Positions 31,867 to 35,232 of a stretch of 35,232 bases of DNA are shown here, one piece after another. The first letter of the stretch is position 1. Every line of letters starts with the position of its first letter. Origin of the DNA: Phaeoceros laevis (Eukaryota > Anthocerotophyta > Anthocerotopsida > Notothyladales); the NCBI GenBank assembly GCA_049999765.1, contig JBNGIQ010009281.1:72230-107461 (forward strand), in the 5' to 3' direction. The notes below the pieces were generated by a model, which saw only the letters and a program-made list of their open reading frames with translations, searched no databases and was not told the DNA's origin. The position numbers were made by a program, and so were the translations under genes.

Positions 31867-33705
31867 CAACCTTGACGGGGCGCAGGCAGGAGCTGTCATG
31901 CATGTGTTAAAGAGGGCCACGCTGTACAGAACTGAAGCTCTCCGCACTGTGCATGATGTCAGTACTGTTGGCGTAGAGTTGATCAGACAGGAAAGTGAAT
32001 TTGGCCAACAGATGTAGGAACTAGAATTTGGGTTCTAGCGGAGGCAGGTTACACAATGTCCGGAGATGGCTTATATTGAGGTGGCAGCATCTCTGCTGCT
32101 GTGAGGAGCCTGACTACCTAGTTGTGAGTGCTTAGGGCTGGATCATGTACATATGGGACATGTATATATAGGAATTATCAGTTGCATTGCATTTGGCCTC
32201 TCATCAGTGTACACAGGTTCTGTTTTGATCATGTAGGAATCGGCACCAAGGCCTGTAGCTCAGGCAGGAGTGGCATTGGCAGGTCTGGTGGTGGTCTCGC
32301 TGGTTCTGAAGTCCGTCTTTTCCACTGTCGTATTCTTTGCGGTACGTTTGTCTTCCTTCCAACTGGCAAGGCAAGCTCAAGCTGTTGATGTAGAGATTGG
32401 CACAGGGTAGCCGGTGGCCTCTAGTGGCGGAGTATGGCATACCAGATGATGCACGGTTGGGTGAACCTGGAAATAACACTATGAGGAGGTTCGCCCAGCT
32501 TCAAAATAGTTATTTCCCAGTTCGCCGAACTACGTTTTTCCTTATTTTAGGGTTCGCCGAACCATGAAAGAGCGTTTTGCCTAGGTGCTGCATCACGTGG
32601 GACGAAAAGTGTTAGGGCAAGAGTGCCACATGATGCAGAGTTTTACGAACCTGGAAATAGCCACATGGCAACCTGCCGTGGCGCTATCTCTCGACGTGGC
32701 TTCGCTCCCGTGGCAGGCGACCGACAGAGTCGCTGCTGCAAGCAGGCCGACAGAGTCGCTGCTGCAAGCAGGTAAGATCGATGTGCCGGTACACGCCTGC
32801 CAGCACGGCCATCCCGCGAAGTCCGCGCTGGCTGCTCACGTGCCATCCCGCTCAATCATCCGAAAGCTCTGCCCTTGTCCCCCGAGCGTCAGTTCTACGA
32901 TTCCGTTCTGCCGCACTCGTCTTTCGCAAGACTGCTAGGGATGCCATCGGGGACCAGCAATTTTAGCGAAGCTTTTACCTTTTTTGAAGGTGCTGATCTG
33001 GAGATTGCTCACCACCACTGCACCGAGTAAATTGGCGTCCGCTCCGCGGTTGATGGTTGCGAACCTGCCGCCCGCAGCTAAGCCTGCTCATAATGCAACA
33101 CTTGTAAGGAGGGGTTCCAACAATATCACACGAGGTTCTGGACAGCAGATGAATTTGAGGGAGAGGTATCGACAATTCATGCGCGCAGATGTCACAGGAG
33201 ACTACTTACGGATGGCGTAGGGCACGGAGGCAGCAGCAACAGAAGATCACTCCGTGGTCGAGGGCTGTTTCAGATCCCAGCACGTTGGGGGGAATCCCTG
33301 CAAGGCTGCCCACTTGGAACTAGTATCCTGTAGAGGTGCGGTTCCACAGCACTCCTGGAGGCAGCGATTTGAGCGCCCCCTTGGCCTCCGCACTCGCCGG
33401 GCACAGCAACAGTGTCCGAGCTGAGGCACGCTGCCCATGCGATGGGTAGGTGATGCAAGGCGCAGGCGACGGTGATCCATGCCAAGAATTGCAGTTTCCT
33501 CAGTGGCTGGATTTCATTCTTGGAATTGGAACAGCTGCCCGGATTGCTGCCCCTGATCCAGACTACCATGACTGTTGAAATTGGGCTTGCAGGCTGTGTC
33601 CAGAAGAGAATTGCGTGAGTGATTGTGTGAAGCGACAACGCATTTTCTAGGGGCCCTTGCAATTGCATCCAGGGCTACTTAGGAGAGAGATGTCCTCAAA
33701 CGTCC
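31867..33705. other. Long intergenic region with short repeats
   Basis: 3' flank of the CBP1-like gene, then sequence without coding support. It contains repeated TTCGCCGAAC motifs near 32520 and 32552, and a two-copy 26-bp tandem repeat at 32721-32772. Frames such as 32984-33220 show no known domain. Confidence 0.45.
32721..32772. repeat. Two-copy perfect tandem repeat, period 26
   Basis: CCGACAGAGTCGCTGCTGCA plus AGCAGG at 32721-32746 is repeated exactly at 32747-32772. Confidence 0.92.
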
Positions 33706-33708
33706 TCA

Positions 33709-33930
33709 ATGCATTTGGCAGAGCAGCAGAGGTTCATTTGGCAGAGCAGCAGAAGAGCAGCAGACAAAGTTTACAGACAATTTGGTGACCAAGAGCTCAC
33801 TTTGATGCGAAGAGCAGCAGAGGTTCATTTGGCAGAGCAGCAGAGCACAGACAAAGTTTACAAAGTTTGCAAAGTTTACAGACAATTTGGTGACCAAGAG
33901 CTCAATTTGGAAAGAGGACTACTTGGAGGG
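33709..33930. repeat. Tandem repeat block, period about 91
   Basis: GAGCAGCAGAGGTTCATTTG starts at 33721 and again at 33812. Each copy is followed by GACAAAGTTTACAGACAATT and TGGTGACCAAGAGCTCA. The second copy has an extra ACAAAGTTTGCAAAGTT. A third partial copy (TTTGGTGACCAAGAGCTCAC) lies at about 34158, between the two PPR relics. Confidence 0.85.
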
Positions 33931-33959
33931 CCTCGTTTTAGCAAAAGTCTATGACGTAT

Positions 33960-34150
33960 GCATGCTCCTAAAGGCTTGTGTAGGTGCTAGTGCTTTATAA
34001 CATGGTACGCAGATGCATTCACAGATTCTGGAAACATTGAATCCTTGGTGACAATGGTGGGCGACTGCCTGGTATACATGTATGCAAAGTGTGGCAAGTT
34101 GGAAGTTGCAGGCCTGATGTTTGTCAGTCTGGCCATGATGGGCATGCTGG
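33960..34150 (+). pseudogene. Decayed PPR fragment, copy 1
   Basis: One frame reads CMLLKACVGASAL, a stop (TAA), then HGTQMHSQILETL, the usual L-motif pattern. After a frame change it reads VGDCLVYMYAKCGKLEVAG, the following S-motif signature. A stop and a frameshift within about 120 nt, and no flanking motifs, mark it as a relic of a PLS-type PPR gene. Confidence 0.72.
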
Positions 34151-34204
34151 CCACAGATTTGGTGACCAAGAGCTCACTTTGATGCGAAGGTGCAGCTGGA
34201 GAGC

Positions 34205-34390
34205 CTGGTCTCAGCAATCTATGTAACATTTGCTGCTTCCTGATGGCTTGTGCAAGTGCTGAGTGCACATGCTCCACGACAGGGAAGGCAGCTAGAGCAG
34301 CACTCACAAATTGTGGAAGAGGAGTCCTTGGTGACACAGTAGTGGGCGACTGCCTGGTATACATGTATGCAAAAGGTGGATGATGCAGGC
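34205..34390 (+). pseudogene. Decayed PPR fragment, copy 2
   Basis: A more damaged copy of the same segment. ACASAE and a degenerate QHSQIVEE-like stretch are followed by VVGDCLVYMYAKGG, in which the Cys of the KCG signature is lost. The nucleotide run GGGCGACTGCCTGGTATACA is shared exactly with copy 1, so the pair arose by local duplication. Confidence 0.68.
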
Positions 34391-34540
34391 AAAGCGTTTT
34401 GACAGTCTGGCCACAAGGCCACAGTCGATCTGGCCCTATAGCCCCAATATGCCACGGTTTACATACCAAGCTTCAAGGTCTCCGTGCTTCTCTTGGGTGT
34501 CTGCCTCGAATGCATCACAGGGCTTCAGCTCTTGTGCACG

Positions 34541-34600
34541 TAACAAGGTTACCCAGAGATATAGGTCACATAACAAGGTTACCCACAGATATAGGTTATA
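34541..34600. repeat. Two-copy tandem repeat, period 30
   Basis: TAACAAGGTTACCCAGAGAT starts at 34541 and recurs at 34571 with few differences (CAGAGAT versus CACAGAT). Confidence 0.88.
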
Positions 34601-35232
34601 GGTTGCCACGACATGTTAATGCATTCATCATGCTGCAGGGCATATTAGGCCTCCCTACTTCAACAACGTCTACCGGACTACTGTAGTGTGAGTTCACAAA
34701 TCCAAGATTCACAAATCCAAGATACATCGTTGTCCAGACCGCCGCATCACGCTCGAATATCCTATCAAACATGAAGTTAGGTAGTATGGCCAGAAAAAGG
34801 AGACAAGTTCAAAAACATTGCATAGAAATACTAGCTTAGAAATTCCCACAATGGCAGAGTTCGAGCTTAAAGATTGCATCACTATCATTCGAGCTTAAAG
34901 ATTGCATGACTATCATTCTACGTAAGAGTTCCTTATGTTGGATAGCCTTCTAATATACAAGGTGCTGCTTGGCGCTACCTTGCATGTTTGGAAAAAACTT
35001 CAACAAAAATCTTCGTATTTATAATATAAAGACTTGAATGTAGCTAATATAGAAATTGTATCCAGAAGTTACTGCTCAACTAATTTCTGGATTTGAGCAA
35101 TCTTACACCTCTTACCTGAATTCAACAAGTATGAATTCAACAAGTATAAAAACACTCAGCTTGAGTGGATTGAGGACCATTGTTGGAGCATCCTTGCCCC
35201 CCTTATCCTCAATATCTATAACAAGTCAAGAA
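34601..35232. other. AT-rich end of window with several short tandem duplications
   Basis: No coding frame is supported. Two-copy tandem repeats occur at 34693-34722 (period 15, TTCACAAATCCAAGA), 34861-34916 (period 28, TCGAGCTTAAAGATTGCAT) and 35118-35147 (period 15, GAATTCAACAAGTAT). Confidence 0.7.

Noticed and set aside
33700-35232. Clustered short repeats considered as a CRISPR-like or satellite array
   Set aside because: Units differ in sequence and period, mostly occur twice, and lack regular unique spacers; this is eukaryotic nuclear DNA.

Overview
The window is nuclear DNA from a land plant, most likely a seed-free vascular plant and probably a fern. The pointers are spliced plant genes with GT-AG introns, an STN8-type thylakoid kinase, a VPS9A-type Rab exchange factor, a plant-only PP2C/cyclic-nucleotide-binding/kinase fusion, and a long PLS-type PPR protein. 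The PPR protein carries short linkers between repeat triplets that I associate with fern PPR proteins. The species is an inference. Introns are short (mostly 80-180 nt), so the window reads as a gene-dense island. All exon models below come from reading splice sites, checking codon phase and comparing with remembered family sequences; no alignment was run.

Layout. Bases 780-3196 (minus) hold a two-exon secreted polyphenol oxidase/tyrosinase with a minisatellite-filled intron. Bases 3944-4459 (plus) hold a small secreted Gnk2/DUF26-domain protein. A perfect 31-bp inverted repeat lies at 5601-5679. Bases 5919-8714 (minus) hold a PPR protein with about 21 motifs. Bases 9887-10840 (plus) hold a three-exon LRAT-domain protein. 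Bases 11369-13348 (minus) hold an STN8 homologue and 13992-16025 (plus) a VPS9A homologue; these two are divergent, with 643 bp between their start codons. Bases 16026-18443 show nothing I can support, followed by a 400-N assembly gap. Bases 18951-23967 (plus) hold a 14-exon PP2C-CNB-CNB-kinase gene. Bases 24830-25819 (minus) hold an intronless NudC/BOBBER-like gene. Bases 27750-28181 (plus) hold a small RING-H2 protein. A frameshifted cytochrome P450 relic lies at about 29092-29439 (minus). Bases 30757-31866 (plus) hold a CCG-binding-protein-1-like gene, probably plastid targeted. Two decayed PPR fragments in repetitive DNA lie at about 33960-34390.

The genes look like independent housekeeping and defence-type genes. 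They do not form a cluster: strands alternate, and functions range over plastid signalling, endosomal trafficking, cGMP-type signalling, chaperoning, RNA processing and apoplastic oxidation. I found no convincing undescribed multi-gene system. The items most worth a second look are: the PPO active-site Asn that predicts monophenolase activity; the PPO intron repeat that copies its own splice donor; the in-frame, stop-free 81-nt intron of VPS9A; the likely PP2C-only isoform of the fusion gene; the perfect hairpin near 5.6 kb; and the unusual number of short two-copy tandem duplications.
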